Under the pieces are notes generated by a model. That model worked only from the letters and a program-made list of their open reading frames with translations. It made no database searches and was not told where the DNA came from. The translations under genes were made by a program, and so were the position numbers. From Paralithodes platypus (lineage: Eukaryota; Arthropoda; Malacostraca; Decapoda; Lithodidae), in NCBI GenBank assembly GCA_032716605.1, contig CM064509.1, positions 34,316,544 through 34,380,543 on the forward strand: 64,000 nucleotides of DNA. The letters run 5' to 3'. The first letter of the stretch is position 1; every line of letters starts with the position of its first letter. Positions 33,239-43,534 of this stretch are shown here, one piece after another.

Positions 33239-34215
33239 TACAGGGTGTTCAGAAAACATGTGTACAAAATGAAGTGGGAGATAGGGAACACAGAATTAAA
33301 CAGTTTGTACTCCATGGAGGTATGTCCTTAAATGCTTCCTTGCGGTGCTACAGGGTAGACACTTTCAACGTAATTTCCCTAAATTTGTACCCTAACTTCT
33401 CTGTGAGTAATCCGTTTACATACAAACATGGTAATTTAATGTACACAACAGTATGAACATTACTTTATTAATGTCAGTACACTGCAAAAACAAAAGAACA
33501 ATCCTTGTCTAGCGGGGTGTTTTGGGCTCATTTGGGCATATTCAGGCCCTCCCGCATGATAAATCAAGCATCTGCATGAAAACAAAAATTATTTAGCAAA
33601 AAAATAGGCACTAAAAGCTTCAAAATGAGACCAGAACGAGCTACGTAGCACTCGTGGTTCTCTTGCAGTGATGCCACGAACATGGGAGTTTAGCATATAT
33701 CGGTATATTTTTCCCACCTATGCTCACTACTGGCTACACTGCCGGCCTCTCGAGAACACAGGGAACATGAGTTAATGGGCGGCGGTAAGCCCTGGGAGTT
33801 GGCTGTCTGGCCCGCTGCGCTCCCAGCCATTTGCACTCGATTTTAACCCTTTAAAAGCCTTAATAATGCTCCTAACTTGCTGCAAATTGGTGCACTACTT
33901 AAGTCGAGCGCCGCCAATAAGGGGTTTTAAATTGAAGAGAAGATTAACAATCATTAATCATCAGTCAGAACTGTTTACTGAACGAAGATGTCTTATGTCA
34001 TACTGTTGTGTACATTAAATTGCCATGTTTGTATGTAAACGGATTACTCACAGAGAAGTTAGGGTAGAAATTTAGGGAAATTACGTTGAAACTGTCTAGC
34101 CTGTAGCACCGCAAGGACGCATTTAAGGACATACCTCCATGGAGTACAAAATGTTTAATTCTGTGTTCCCTATCATCCATTTAATTTTGTACACATGTTT
34201 TCTGAACACCCTGTA
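33239..34215. mobile_element. Mariner-like MITE with about 220-bp terminal inverted repeats
   Basis: TA at both edges (33239, 34214). Left terminus 'tacagggtgttcagaaaaca', right 'tgttttctgaacaccctgta'. Inverted arms run from 33239 to about 33456 and from about 33998 to 34215 with a few differences. The 540-base centre is unique and has no transposase frame; it includes CpG-rich stretches (33740-33840). Each arm holds a 60-codon frame of matching sequence, but that follows from the inverted repeat and is no evidence for a protein. TA target plus CAGGGTG ends fits the Tc1/mariner superfamily. Confidence 0.85.
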
Positions 34216-36283
34216 TAGTTCAACGATACTAAATGAATATCGTATATAATCCCAAATAAAGTTAATGGCAAGCAAAATTAATGAAACTTATTTCTTCTAT
34301 AATTATTATAGGGGATATAGTAATGCTGAGTCGGACACAAGATGACAATTATGTCCTCCAAATCAATTCCGTTGTAATTTAAATATATCATTAACACTGA
34401 TTTATGAAACTCGCCAAAATTGTAAATTTAAGAAAACGTGACTGAAATAATCAGATATAATACAATGTTATTCTATGATACCGAGTAACTTTTCGAGGCT
34501 TCATAAAAAATCAGCAAAATATCAATTAACAAGCACATGTGTTTGTCAGTGAAGCACTGCTGTGATTATTCGAAACAACTTACGGAATAATAGTGGATTG
34601 ATAAGTAAATTTAGTCAGTTTAAGCATTCTGAGCATTTTTTTACTAAACGATACATCATAATACATGATCAACTGTACTTCAAATGAATAATCAGGACTT
34701 TTTATAAGAATAGGCGTGTTACTTACAGTAGGTTGAATGGAGACATTTCAATGGAGACGTTGAATAGAGATATTTTGAAGAATGTCCTCGCTTAAAAAAA
34801 AAAAAAAAACACTTGGGCGAAGCAAAGAAGTGAAGGGAATTGTGAGAAAGTTAGAGGTAAGAGAGGCTTAGAGCGCTCACACTTCTCAAGACCCATGTGA
34901 ATGAGAGAACTTGCAGCCAGAAGGAAAAGTCCGAGATAAAAGACGGCCGAGGGAGACTTTACCGAGACAAAACACCGGCCGAAAAGTTCATACCCCTCGA
35001 GAACAACACCGCCATCACCGGCAAAGAAGTGCACATTTTAACTTTACATATTTTTTTGAGTTTGCATGTATTTCTGCATGACGGAAACTTATCTTACTAT
35101 TAATGCACTTGCTCATGAAGATTTATATTATTTTGCCTGTGTTGGGCTTAGTGAACGTAAAGTTTTTTTTATGTTGGTATAGTCTTATTATTATATTAAG
35201 TTAGCATGTATTTCTGCATAGAGAAACATATTTTACTTTGTATGCACTTGCTTGCAAAGATATGTATTATCTTGCCTGTGTTGGGTTTAGTGAGCGTGAA
35301 GCTTATTATTATGTTTTTTTTTTTTTTTGACACGCCACAACTTTTCATGTTAATTATTTATGTGTTGCCATATATAAATCATTGGTATGCTGATAGTAAA
35401 TTTGATTTAATTTGTATTTTATTTTGTATTTCTACCAATTCACGTATCATTATGGATACTTTAATTATCATATCATACCCTCTTTAAATCTATAATTTTT
35501 GACACTGGTTGATATTGTCGAGGGTTCATTCTTTGCGTACCTACAGTATGTGCCACAATCCTGGAAAACTGCAGGAGCATGCCTATATAGAAAATTATTA
35601 TGTTATTTTTACATGGGCTCGAGCCCCTGATAAAGTCATCCGCAGTTCAAAGCTAAAGTGTAATTATTTATTTCAAGCTTCAGGTCTCTTCACCTCTAGG
35701 TGAGATTACTTGCTAAACTCGACTTATTATGTATATTATATATTATCTAGTTCTTAATCATGCAAAAGAAACGAATAATATCGTTTATTTGGATAACATA
35801 TTATTGAACTCGTTAGGAAATTTATATTTTGACATTTTATATTGATACATATGCCGAAATGTTCCCTGCTACTGTACCAGAGGGTATTAACATAAATGTA
35901 CCCTCCAGTACCAGGCAATGTGGCCAAAATGGCTTCAGAGTCAAGAGAGAACAGCTTCCCACCTCAAAAGTTGGAGGAGCACTGACCCAGCTAACCTGTG
36001 GGAGCTTGGAACTAAGCTGAGAAGCGTTGCCAATGTCTCATAGCAGTGCATCCAAGTCATGGTACCAGGTACCACTCGATACTGGCAGTTACAAGGACCA
36101 CATATTATAGACATACGTCGTCCGTCGCTGGTACTGACTAGTTACGTTTTTACTGACGGACAATGTACATCGCTGGTATAGTAAGGGTTATATAAAATAT
36201 GATACTTGTTGAAAGCTAACTGTAGGATATTACTAAACAAGAGTATGAAGGATGGTGTTAGAGGTGAAAAGGTCATTAGAAGG
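34216..36283. other. About 2 kb without recognised repeats or genes
   Basis: 34870-35040 is relatively GC/CpG-rich ('gacggccgagggagacttta', 'acaccgccatcaccggcaaa') and open in both directions for 68-80 codons; I recognise no family. 35215-35300 partly repeats 35050-35160 ('gcatgtatttctgcat', 'gcctgtgttggg'). 36100-36190 has family A-like words ('acatcgctggtatagtaagg'). Confidence 0.45.
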
Positions 36284-36386
36284 GATTGTACACTCTTTCA
36301 ACTTTGGGGGAGACACTTGTTGCAGGCAGCTTTGCCTTGTGTCTGCTTCATACACATAGATAAAAGAAAAACACACAAAAAACATC
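36284..36386 (+). mobile_element. Jockey-like LINE, 3' UTR fragment (copy J5)
   Basis: 'actctttcaactttggggga' 'gacacttgttgcaggcagct' 'ttgccttgtgtctgcttcat' 'acacatagataaaagaaaaa' matches the 3' UTRs at 12545, 32270, 37060 and 47970. Only about 100 bases: an extreme 5' truncation. Confidence 0.7.
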
Positions 36387-36857
36387 ATACTGTATATATA
36401 TCAGCAAGAGTTGTAATATTGTATCCCTTGTAACGTCGTCATGCCAAACGTGGTATATTCCAGATTCCAGTTAGGCCTACCCCCAGTTGATTTGTTTCAG
36501 TCTAGGAAGGGCAATTCGGAATCAGGAGGGTCAATCTTCTCTACCTAACACCTTTTGCTCTATTGTTTAATTTTTTCACAATTGATGGACTATCTCCTCA
36601 GATTATTGAACGTTATAATTATGATATCTTGGTTTTGTTAGTATATATTATATCATAATACTTACATCGCAATGTATCTTAGGGACCAGTCTTTTATACA
36701 ATTTTAAAATATATAAGCATTGTATGAATAATTCCATATTCAAATTATGTAAACTTGACAATGCCTAGTGGGAACTACACTAGGTGGTGTGAGAATGTAT
36801 GTTGAGATAATCAACCAGAGTGATGCTGGTAGTTTGGGCAACCACGATCGTCTATCC
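36387..36857. other. Unassigned sequence
   Basis: AT-rich; nothing recognised. Confidence 0.4.
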
Positions 36858-36890
36858 AATTGACCACTTGCCAGTTTCAGGCTATCTAGA
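36858..36890 (+). repeat. Fragment of family R
   Basis: 'aattgaccacttgccagttt' 'caggctat' matches the ends of the repeats at 49837 and 52450. Confidence 0.5.
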
Positions 36891-36930
36891 TATCGATATT
36901 TAACAGAATTATCAGTTACAATACGGTGAT

Positions 36931-36936
<6 letters not shown>

Positions 36937-37014
<78 letters not shown>
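36937..37014. repeat. (AT)n microsatellite
   Basis: About 78 bases of pure AT next to 'aggcctatatata'. Confidence 0.95.
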
Positions 37015-37015
<1 letters not shown>

Positions 37016-37024
37016 CCTATATAT

Positions 37025-37026
<2 letters not shown>

Positions 37027-37057
<31 letters not shown>

Positions 37058-37245
37058 TCTGTGTATGATGGAGACAAAAGGCAGGTTGCCTCTAACGAGG
37101 GTCTCTCCCAAAGCCGAAAGAGTGACAGGGCCGAATTCAAAGGACGTTGGGGTCAAAATACCTGGACACGCGAAGTTTTAAGCAGTATAAGTCATAGGAT
37201 GAAGGAGAGATAGATTGAGGGAGAGAGTTCCAAAGTTCACTTGTT
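37027..37245 (-). mobile_element. Jockey-like LINE, 3' end with poly-A tail (copy J4)
   Basis: A T30 run on plus (37027-37056) is the poly-A tail of a minus-strand copy. Then 'tctgtgtatgatggagacaa' 'aaggcaggttgcctctaacg', 'gagtgacagggccgaattca', 'cctggacacgcgaagtttta' and 'gagggagagagttccaaagt'. Same 3' UTR as J1, J2, J3 and J5. 5'-truncated after the last coding words. Confidence 0.82.
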
Positions 37246-37664
37246 GAGTGACGTAAAACTAAATTCAGCAGGCTTTCTATCAATATCAAACTCACATATA
37301 TTTCAATTTATGTTAAATAATGTATGTCGACTGCTTGAACTTCCTTATATCCTGTAACTCGTAAGGGGTCAATTGCAAACGCCATCTAATACGAGCTCTC
37401 CAAATGTTGTTGTGTCCTTCGATCAAATCCATAGAGATTAGAAAGCCTGCAATATATCTGGAAGGAGAGTTGGATAACAAAATATTTATATAATTGTTAC
37501 ACTCAAAGTATATCTTCATCCACTCTGATTCTCTTTGTATCTTCCAAGAATACGCGAGTTTTATCAACTTTTCTACAATCATATCCCAGCTTTCTTTTAG
37601 TAAGGCCATTCAGGTTTCCTATTCAGTTCAAGTTTTAGCTAGTGTTTTTCTTGTAGTCTCCCCC
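37246..37664. other. Unassigned sequence
   Basis: A 98-codon minus frame at 37313-37609 has no recognisable family signature and is not called. Confidence 0.4.
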
Positions 37665-37671
37665 CCCCCCT

Positions 37672-37738
<67 letters not shown>
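37665..37738. repeat. (TC)n microsatellite
   Basis: Follows a C10 run; about 64 bases of pure CT. Confidence 0.95.
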
Positions 37739-37739
<1 letters not shown>

Positions 37740-37742
<3 letters not shown>

Positions 37743-37925
37743 TAATAAACAATAATGACATTCTGAGTGATATCAAAATTACGGAAAAAGATGTAATACA
37801 TAGCATTAACAAACTAAAGTCTAATAAAACCCATGGACTTGATACAGTTTTTCTAAGAGTTCTGAAAGAATAAAGAGACGAGAAGTCATACCAATTAACA
37901 CTAGGCTACTTTTTAACAATTGACC
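37740..37925 (+). pseudogene. CR1-type LINE relic, N-terminal RT piece
   Basis: Translates as 'NNNDILSDIKITEKDVIHSI' then 'NKLKSNKTHGLDTVFLRVLK', a diverged version of ORF2 of the 24-kb LINE (region 'DNSDVLSNITVTEREVLNCL' and what follows). A stop comes directly after, and homology fades by 37925. It probably belongs with the C-terminal piece at 39060, the middle of the RT having been lost and another element inserted between. Confidence 0.8.
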
Positions 37926-38220
37926 CTACCAACAATTCTCTTGAGACCTCTGGTGGACGCTTCTGAACTAGCGCCAGGGCTATGACTGTAGACATCACTA
38001 GACCCAACACCTAGGATATGCACAGTTTATCTCTATTTTTATGTGATTCTACACGTTTTTATTATACAGTATACGACTACACTAAGTACTTATATAGTAT
38101 AGTAATAAAGGGAAAAGTCCATATGCAGCTGATTATGACTACAAACATAATTATAAGCTAATTAATTATCATAACAAAATTGGCAGGAAAATACCTGCTG
38201 ACTTTGAATTGTATACAGTA

Positions 38221-38793
38221 TACAGGGTGTTCCAGTAATGCTTTTCATAAATTATATGGTGGACTCATCAGACAAAAATAAGAATAAATTACTCTATGAA
38301 CATGAGGTTGAGTATTTATAATAACGGAGTTATTACACGATTTAAGTTAACGATAGATACAATGCCATTCAGTCCAAGGGGTAATGTTGCCATTTTAGTG
38401 GATTATATCCATTTGGCCTTCGCTATCGCTTGCTAGCCTCAAGATAGTGAGCAGTAGCGATCTGACTCTTCGGTAGAAAAATATGTCCGGCTTCGCCGGT
38501 AGAAAAATCAAATCCGGCGAAGCCGGACATATTTTTCTACCGAAAAGTCGGATCGCTACTGCTCACTATCTTGAGGCTAGCAAGCGATAGCGAAGGCCAA
38601 ATGGATATAATCCACTAAAATGGCAACATTACCCCTTGGACTGAATGGCATTGTATCTATCGTTAACTTAAATCGTGTAATAACTCCGTTATTATAAATA
38701 CTCAACCTCATGTTCATAGAGTAATGTATTCTTATTTTTGTCTGATGAGTCCACCATATAATTTATGAAAAGCATTACTGGAACACCCTGTAT
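38221..38793. mobile_element. Family F: 573-bp near-perfect palindromic MITE with TA target
   Basis: Left end 'tacagggtgttccagtaatg', right end 'cattactggaacaccctgta'; TA stands on both outer sides. Arms of about 280 bases pair almost completely; I find about three mismatches (for example 'gaataaattac' against 'gtaatgtattc'). The spacer of about 14 bases is at 38501-38514. The inner arms contain 'ttcgctatcgcttgctagcc' and 'cttcggtagaaaaatatgtc' 'cggcttcgccgg', the same core words as families C and D. Non-coding. Confidence 0.9.
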
Positions 38794-38945
38794 ACATTAT
38801 TTATGAATATGGGTGATTCTAAATATATATACCAACAGTATGCATAGACCAAAGTATGTGTCAGCTACAGAAATTTCGACTAACTGCTTATAATATAGAA
38901 TTGTTGAAGGAGAGGAAGGGTGGATAGCCCTGCGATGTCGCCAAT

Positions 38946-38963
38946 TTCCCACAATGCACCGCG
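38946..38963 (+). promoter_or_regulatory. Candidate Staf/ZNF143-type site
   Basis: 'ttcccacaatgcaccgcg' matches the published Staf consensus YWCCCRNMATSCMYYRCR at all 18 positions as I recall it. A CCAAT box lies directly upstream (38941-38945), and the next 60 bases are CpG-rich. Whether this factor acts on this site in an arthropod is unknown. Confidence 0.4.
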
Positions 38964-39059
38964 GTAAACATTGCGTTCAGCGCCACTATCGGCCACTGTA
39001 GGCATTTATTGGTAGGGAGAATTGAGAGCAGAGTGACACTATACCCTATGAATGGAATT

Positions 39060-39697
39060 TAGATGATGTAACTCCTGAATTTGTTAGTCTCACTTTAAAC
39101 AATTCATTGGTTCACCCCATCTGGAATACTGTGTAGCCTACAATAGTGGTCTCCATATTATCAAAAGAAATAGAGAAACTGGAGAGAATACAGTGGAGAG
39201 TAACAAAAATGATTTCTAGACTAAGTAATAAGTCTAAAAGAGATACATTTGTTTAATTTAACAAAGTGCGGGCTAAGATGGGACATTATCCAAGTTTTTA
39301 AAATAATTAAAGGTATTGGCGATATGGATGTCAACAAATACTTCACAATTGATCATTCAAATTACACCAGAGGAAATGGTTGTAAGATGATTGGAAAGCC
39401 TTGAAACTCTCATGAGACAAACCATTTCTTTTTCAATCTTGTAGTAAGCCTATGGCATGGACTAGCTAGTAATGTCATTGAGTGTAGTGTGTTGGAACTT
39501 TCATATTTCGACTAGATATACAGTATATCTCTCTCTTAACCCCCTATTAACTGCATTTACAAACTAATAGCACCACTCTTTACTGTGCTACCGTTACCTT
39601 TTTTCACACAGGTTAGGTAGTTTTAGTTACAAGCAGCCTCGCAAGGATCAGTAGATATGTTGTTGTTTGTTTTCCTTTATACTCTTTTGTACACTCT
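39060..39697 (+). pseudogene. CR1-type LINE relic, RT C-terminus and 3' end
   Basis: Words of the ORF2 C-terminus in scattered frames: 'PHLEYCV', then 'DIIQVFKIIKGIGDMDVNKY' and 'FTIDHSNYTRGNGCKMIGKP', matching 'DLIQVFKIIKGIDNMNSSKY' in the intact copy, followed by a decayed 'FNLVVSLWHGL'. Several stops and frameshifts. The 3' UTR ends at 39671-39697 in 'tttcctttatactcttttgt' plus acactc, the decayed form of the family decamer terminus. So this is an old copy of the same lineage. Confidence 0.85.
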
Positions 39698-40275
39698 TTC
39701 TCTCTCTCACTTCATAATCTCTCACTTCACCCTTCAATATATTGTACACCTCCCTCCTATCACACAATCCACCCTCGTTCCACAAGCCCCGATAATATCC
39801 CCCCCCCCCCTTCTCCCTCCTCCTCCCCCTCCCTATCATCCCCACATCTCCCTCCATATACCCGCTCTGCTCCTCCATACACCCCCTCCTACTCCTCTTC
39901 CATAAACCCCCTCCCCTTCTCTCCTCCTCCATACACCCCTTCTCTGTTCCTCCATATCCCTCCATAAAGCCTCTTCCCTGTCCCTCCCTTCCTTTCCATA
40001 CCCTTATATACACCCCTTCCCTCTCCACCTCCATACATACACCCCGCCCTCTCTCTTCCCCTATATACACCTCCTCCCTAACCACCTTCCCTGACCCTTT
40101 CTTACACTCCCCTCCTCCTCCAGACACCCCCTCGCCGTCCCTCCACACCCCTCGCTATCCCTCCACACCCTCCCCCTATAGCCACTTCTCCCCTACATAG
40201 CCTCATATCTGCCCCATCTCCCACCCTCTACCCCCTCACACAGCCTCCCCCCTACCCCCCACGCTCCCCTCTTCT
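39698..40275. repeat. C-rich imperfect repeat (CCTCCATACACCCC type)
   Basis: Unit-like words 'ctcctccatacacccc', 'ccctccatatcc', 'tatacaccccttccctc' without fixed period. The minus frame is Gly/Arg/Glu-rich for 166 codons as a result. Confidence 0.75.
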
Positions 40276-40951
40276 TGCCCCGTTGGCCACAATATTAGCA
40301 ATAAACGTCAGGCGACACAATGGAGGTTCAACACAAGAACTCAAAACGCCATTCCTGTGTGTTGCTGTGTGTGTGTGTGTGTGTGCGTCACAGAGCGGCG
40401 GTGATGGTGCTGTGTGGCCCGGGGTATTATATTGCTTTGTCTTATTGAGTCTTGTTGCTCATTGTTTTGCTCAGCCGATTTTCAGACTTTCATACCGCTA
40501 TTGTGTCTCGCTTTCGCTGAGTAATGCGAGGAGGTCTAGTGCTTTTAAGACGTTAAATATTAGCTGGAGTGGATCTATTTATGTACAGTACTGTATATTC
40601 TTGATTCACCATTCACTCCCTTAGAGTTTACCTAAGCTTAATGTATGTGTGTATAATTATATTCAAGCATAATCCCATAGCTGGGGGTGGCCGACTCAGC
40701 ACAGCTCGAACAGAAGCAACAAAATATAATAAAAATCAGAATTTACACACATCTAGGTATAGTCTAGGTGAAGACTCAGAGACCAAGGCCCATTTGGGGC
40801 CCCCAGCAAAAGACTCCCAGGTTCTAGACCTCCCGAAGAGAATCTGGTCTCATCAGGCAGACGCGCAGCAGAGCGCGCCACAATGCCCACCCACATTACT
40901 GCCAAGCATGGCCCTTCATATATAACACCGGCTCCCCGGGCCGCGATTTTT
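40276..40951. other. Stretch without recognised genes
   Basis: CpG-moderate, with a (GT)n at 40366-40386. No coding or RNA signature accepted. Confidence 0.4.
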
Positions 40952-41386
40952 TATTTTTCGTCAGTTTAGGCAAACCGGCCACTCAGCAACACTGTACACT
41001 CAGAAGTTTGGCAGCACCGCCCCACCGCTCGGCCTAACCGCGTTTAAATATAGCCTTCAAACCTTTCTTAGCATGTCACCTCGTAGCACAGTTGGTATAG
41101 GTTAGGCCTCATAAACAGGAAAACCAGTGTTTGATCCCACTCGGATCTAGTGTATTTTATATTTTTATTTTATTATTTTAGTTATATAAAATTAGATTAT
41201 ATTAGGTTAGGATCTAGTGTATTTTGTAGTTTTATTTTTTTATTAGTTATTTAAAATAAAATTATATCAGGCTAGGTTAGGTTAGGTTAATCTAATATAA
41301 TATGATTATGGTGGGGCAGTTATGCCAAACTTCTGATTGTACAGGGGTGCCGCGTGTCCGGTTTGCCTCAACTGATGACAAAAAAA
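40952..41386. mobile_element. Inverted-repeat element with tRNA-like centre
   Basis: Arms 'gtcagtttaggcaaaccggc', 'ctcagaagtttggcagcacc', 'gccccacc' (40960-41031) pair with 'gtggggcagttatgccaaac' and 'gtccggtttgcctcaactga' (41310-41382). The centre has a degenerate tRNA-like piece (41082-41150: A-box-like 'gtagcacagttgg', B-box-like 'gtgtttgatccc') and two AT-rich units starting 'ggatctagtgtatttt'. An A28 run (41379-41406) lies at the right edge. Confidence 0.6.
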
Positions 41387-41419
41387 AAAAAAAAAAAAAA
41401 AAAAAACGCCCGTGCCGGG

Positions 41420-42655
41420 CGCCTCATAAACTATTATCTAGTCCAACTGGCACCCGAATCCCAATCCCTACGACAGCGTTATCACTCATCTATTCACAAT
41501 CATTTTCCATTCATTCCTATTCATCACCACTTCTCTTGCCTGTTCCTTAGTCATCTCTCTACCTTCCAACGCTTTTTTCACACCATCTCTCCATCTCCTC
41601 CGAGATCTTCCTCTCATTCTATTTCCCCTTGTTTTTTACTCATATATTCTCTTTGTAAGCCTTTCATCTCCCATTCGTTCAACATGTCCATACCAGCATT
41701 GCACCCTTCTTTCCCCTCTGGCCGATAGGAGTTCCTGTTGTCCCACTCTCCTACGTACCTCTTCATTTCTCAATTTGTCTCTACGCTTCACTCTACACAT
41801 ACTCCTCAAGCAGCTCATCTCCATCACATCCAACCTTCTTTTCTCTTGTAATTTCAAACCCCATGTCTCAGCCCCATCCCTTGGTACATTGCCCTTTTAT
41901 CTTTCATTCCGAGATTTCTCACCTTCCACATACTTCCCATTACTCCAAAAAGTTTCCTTCCCTCACACACTCTGTCTTACCTCCATTCCCACACCTGCAT
42001 GCCTGCTTATCACTCCTAGAAATGTACAGTAATACACTTCACTTGGTCCAACATTTCCCCATCCAGTCATACATTTAGATTCATCCTACGAGTATCTCTA
42101 TTACACACCATCACTTTAATATTAATGACATTCATCCTCAACTTCCTCCTCCCAGATACCATACCAAACTCTTTTACTACTCGCTGCAGCTTCTCCTCAG
42201 AATCTGCCACCAGTGCTATTATAAAAAAATAGCAACTGACTCAACTCTCAATCACCACCATTCTTTCCTACTGAACCCAATCCTCTACCGATAGATCTAA
42301 TTTTTACCTCCCTCACCACACCATCCATATACAGTATACATTAAACAACCACGGGGGCATTATACACTATACACAACCCTGTCGCAGACCTACATTTACC
42401 AGAAACCATTGGCTCAACTCATTCCCTACTCTAACACAAACTCTGCTCTTTTCACAAAAAACTCTCGACTGCTCTTAACAAATTTTCCCCAATTTCGTAA
42501 ATGCTTAGCACCTTCCACATTGCTTGTCTATCAACACGATCTTTCGCTTTTTCCAAATCCATAAAAGCCCAAAATACCTTCATACTTTTCTCTAAATACA
42601 TCTCGCATACCTGTCTTACTGCAAAGCTCTGATCAACACACCCTAAGCTTAATAC
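41420..42655 (-). pseudogene. Non-LTR reverse transcriptase relic (family K, copy 1)
   Basis: Minus strand. At 42600-42530 the sequence translates to 'YLEKSMKVFWAFMDLEKAKD' and 'RVDRQAMWKVL', an RT motif A region (normally FxDLEKAYDxV, here Lys-Asp in place of Tyr-Asp). At 41857-41636 a 73-codon frame reads 'RDKLRNEEVRRRVGQQELLS' and 'RVQCWYGHVERMGDERLTKR', the C-terminal region of the endonuclease/RT polyproteins common in crustaceans. Many stops and frameshifts lie between them. The end toward 41420 has 'GRRGRRWRDGVKK'-like words. Inactive. Confidence 0.78.
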
Positions 42656-42872
42656 CTAACACCTATTCTGTACCGGCGACGTCTTCTTAATATTATTATA
42701 GCCATATTTAGACTGGTTTGTGCAATTTAAGAAGGATTTGTGGTAGTAAAAATGGTTAAGCGAGATAGTCCGATGCCTTTTAATTGCTGGAGGCTCTTAT
42801 TAAACTGAACAAAATCGTCTAATAGTGGCCAGAATAATACTAAAAAGATGTCCCCGGCACAGAAGGGGTTAA
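42656..42872. mobile_element. Family A MITE
   Basis: Left 'cctattctgtaccggcgacg' (terminal TTAA degraded), inner 'tttagactggtttgtgcaat' 'ttaagaaggatttgtggtag', 'aaaatcgtctaatagtggcc', right 'ccggcacagaaggggttaa' with TTAA at 42869. It supplies the empty site for the B insertion at 43151. Confidence 0.85.
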
Positions 42873-42935
42873 TACAATCGCCTAAGACTGCCAGCATAAA
42901 ATAAATTGAATCTTGAAAGCCAAAATCTGAAGTAT

Positions 42936-43110
42936 ATGGGATATTTGTTACCCCTTCTGTACCGGCGACGTCTTTTATATATGGGATATTTGTTACCCCT
43001 TCTATACCGGCGACGTCTTTTATATATGGGATATTTGTTACCCCTTCTATACCGGCGACGTCTTTTATATATGGGATATTTGTTACCCCTTCTGTACCAG
43101 CGACGTCTTT
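42936..43110. repeat. 45-bp tandem array containing the family A terminus, about 4 units
   Basis: Unit is 'atgggatatttgttacccct' 'tctgtaccggcgacgtcttt' 'tatat', at 42936, 42981, 43026 and 43071. The second half of each unit is the left terminus of family A. The period is a multiple of three, so it gives a 15-residue peptide repeat in an 82-codon frame, which I reject as a gene. Confidence 0.92.
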
Positions 43111-43534
43111 TTAAGTTTACTCTAGCTATGTTAAGACGATTTTGTGGAGTTTAACCCTTCCACGCACATATGACGCAGAGGTTGCCGGATTAGCAATAAG
43201 AAATAGAGTTCTCTCACTCTTATAATTACCTCTCCAAAATTAGTTTTCTGCCCACAGCTAACTCAAAGACAACTGCAGAGGTTGAAGTAACTAAACTAAA
43301 ATAAAGGTTTCTAAATACCCCTAATGGTAACAAAGGCTTTAAAGTATCCCTAATAGGCTCAACATCGCGTCATATGTCGGAGAGGGTTAAGAAGGATCTG
43401 TGGTAGCAAAAAAGGGTTAAGTGAGATAGTTCGAAGCCTGGAAATTGCTGGAGGACCTTTATAAACTGAATAGCATCATTTAATATTAGCCAGAAAAAAG
43501 GTTAAAAAGACATTGCCGGTACAGAAGGGGTTAA
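43090..43534. mobile_element. Family A MITE interrupted by a family B MITE
   Basis: Left part 43090-43150 ('cccttctgtaccagcgacgt', 'tctagctatgttaagacgat', 'tttgtggag'), right part 43391-43534 ('gaaggatctgtggtagcaaa', 'aattgctggaggaccttt', 'cattgccggtacagaagggg', TTAA at 43531). Without the insert the sequence reads 'gtggagtttaagaaggatct', as in copy 42656 ('gtgcaatttaagaaggattt'). Confidence 0.9.
43151..43390 (-). mobile_element. Family B MITE, copy 2, nested
   Basis: TTAA at 43151 and 43387. Left 'ttaacccttccacgcacata', right 'cgtcatatgtcggagagggt' plus taa. Reverse complement of the copy at 4442-4676 (shared 'ttctgcccacagctaactca', 'gaggttgaagtaactaaact'). Compared with the empty family A site, the only duplicated bases are TTAA. 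Confidence 0.92.

Noticed and set aside
33274..34180. Two matching 60-codon frames on opposite strands
   Set aside because: They lie in the two inverted arms of one MITE, so identity of the peptides follows from the DNA palindrome.
34792..35103. Overlapping 80-codon minus and 68-codon plus frames in a CpG-richer patch
   Set aside because: Neither shows a known motif; possible exon, but nothing chooses strand or borders.
37313..37609. 98-codon minus frame
   Set aside because: AT-rich chance frame; no similarity recognised and no context.
42906..43154. 82-codon frame with a perfect 15-residue repeat
   Set aside because: 45-bp DNA repeat built from a MITE terminus; the frame depends only on the period being a multiple of three.
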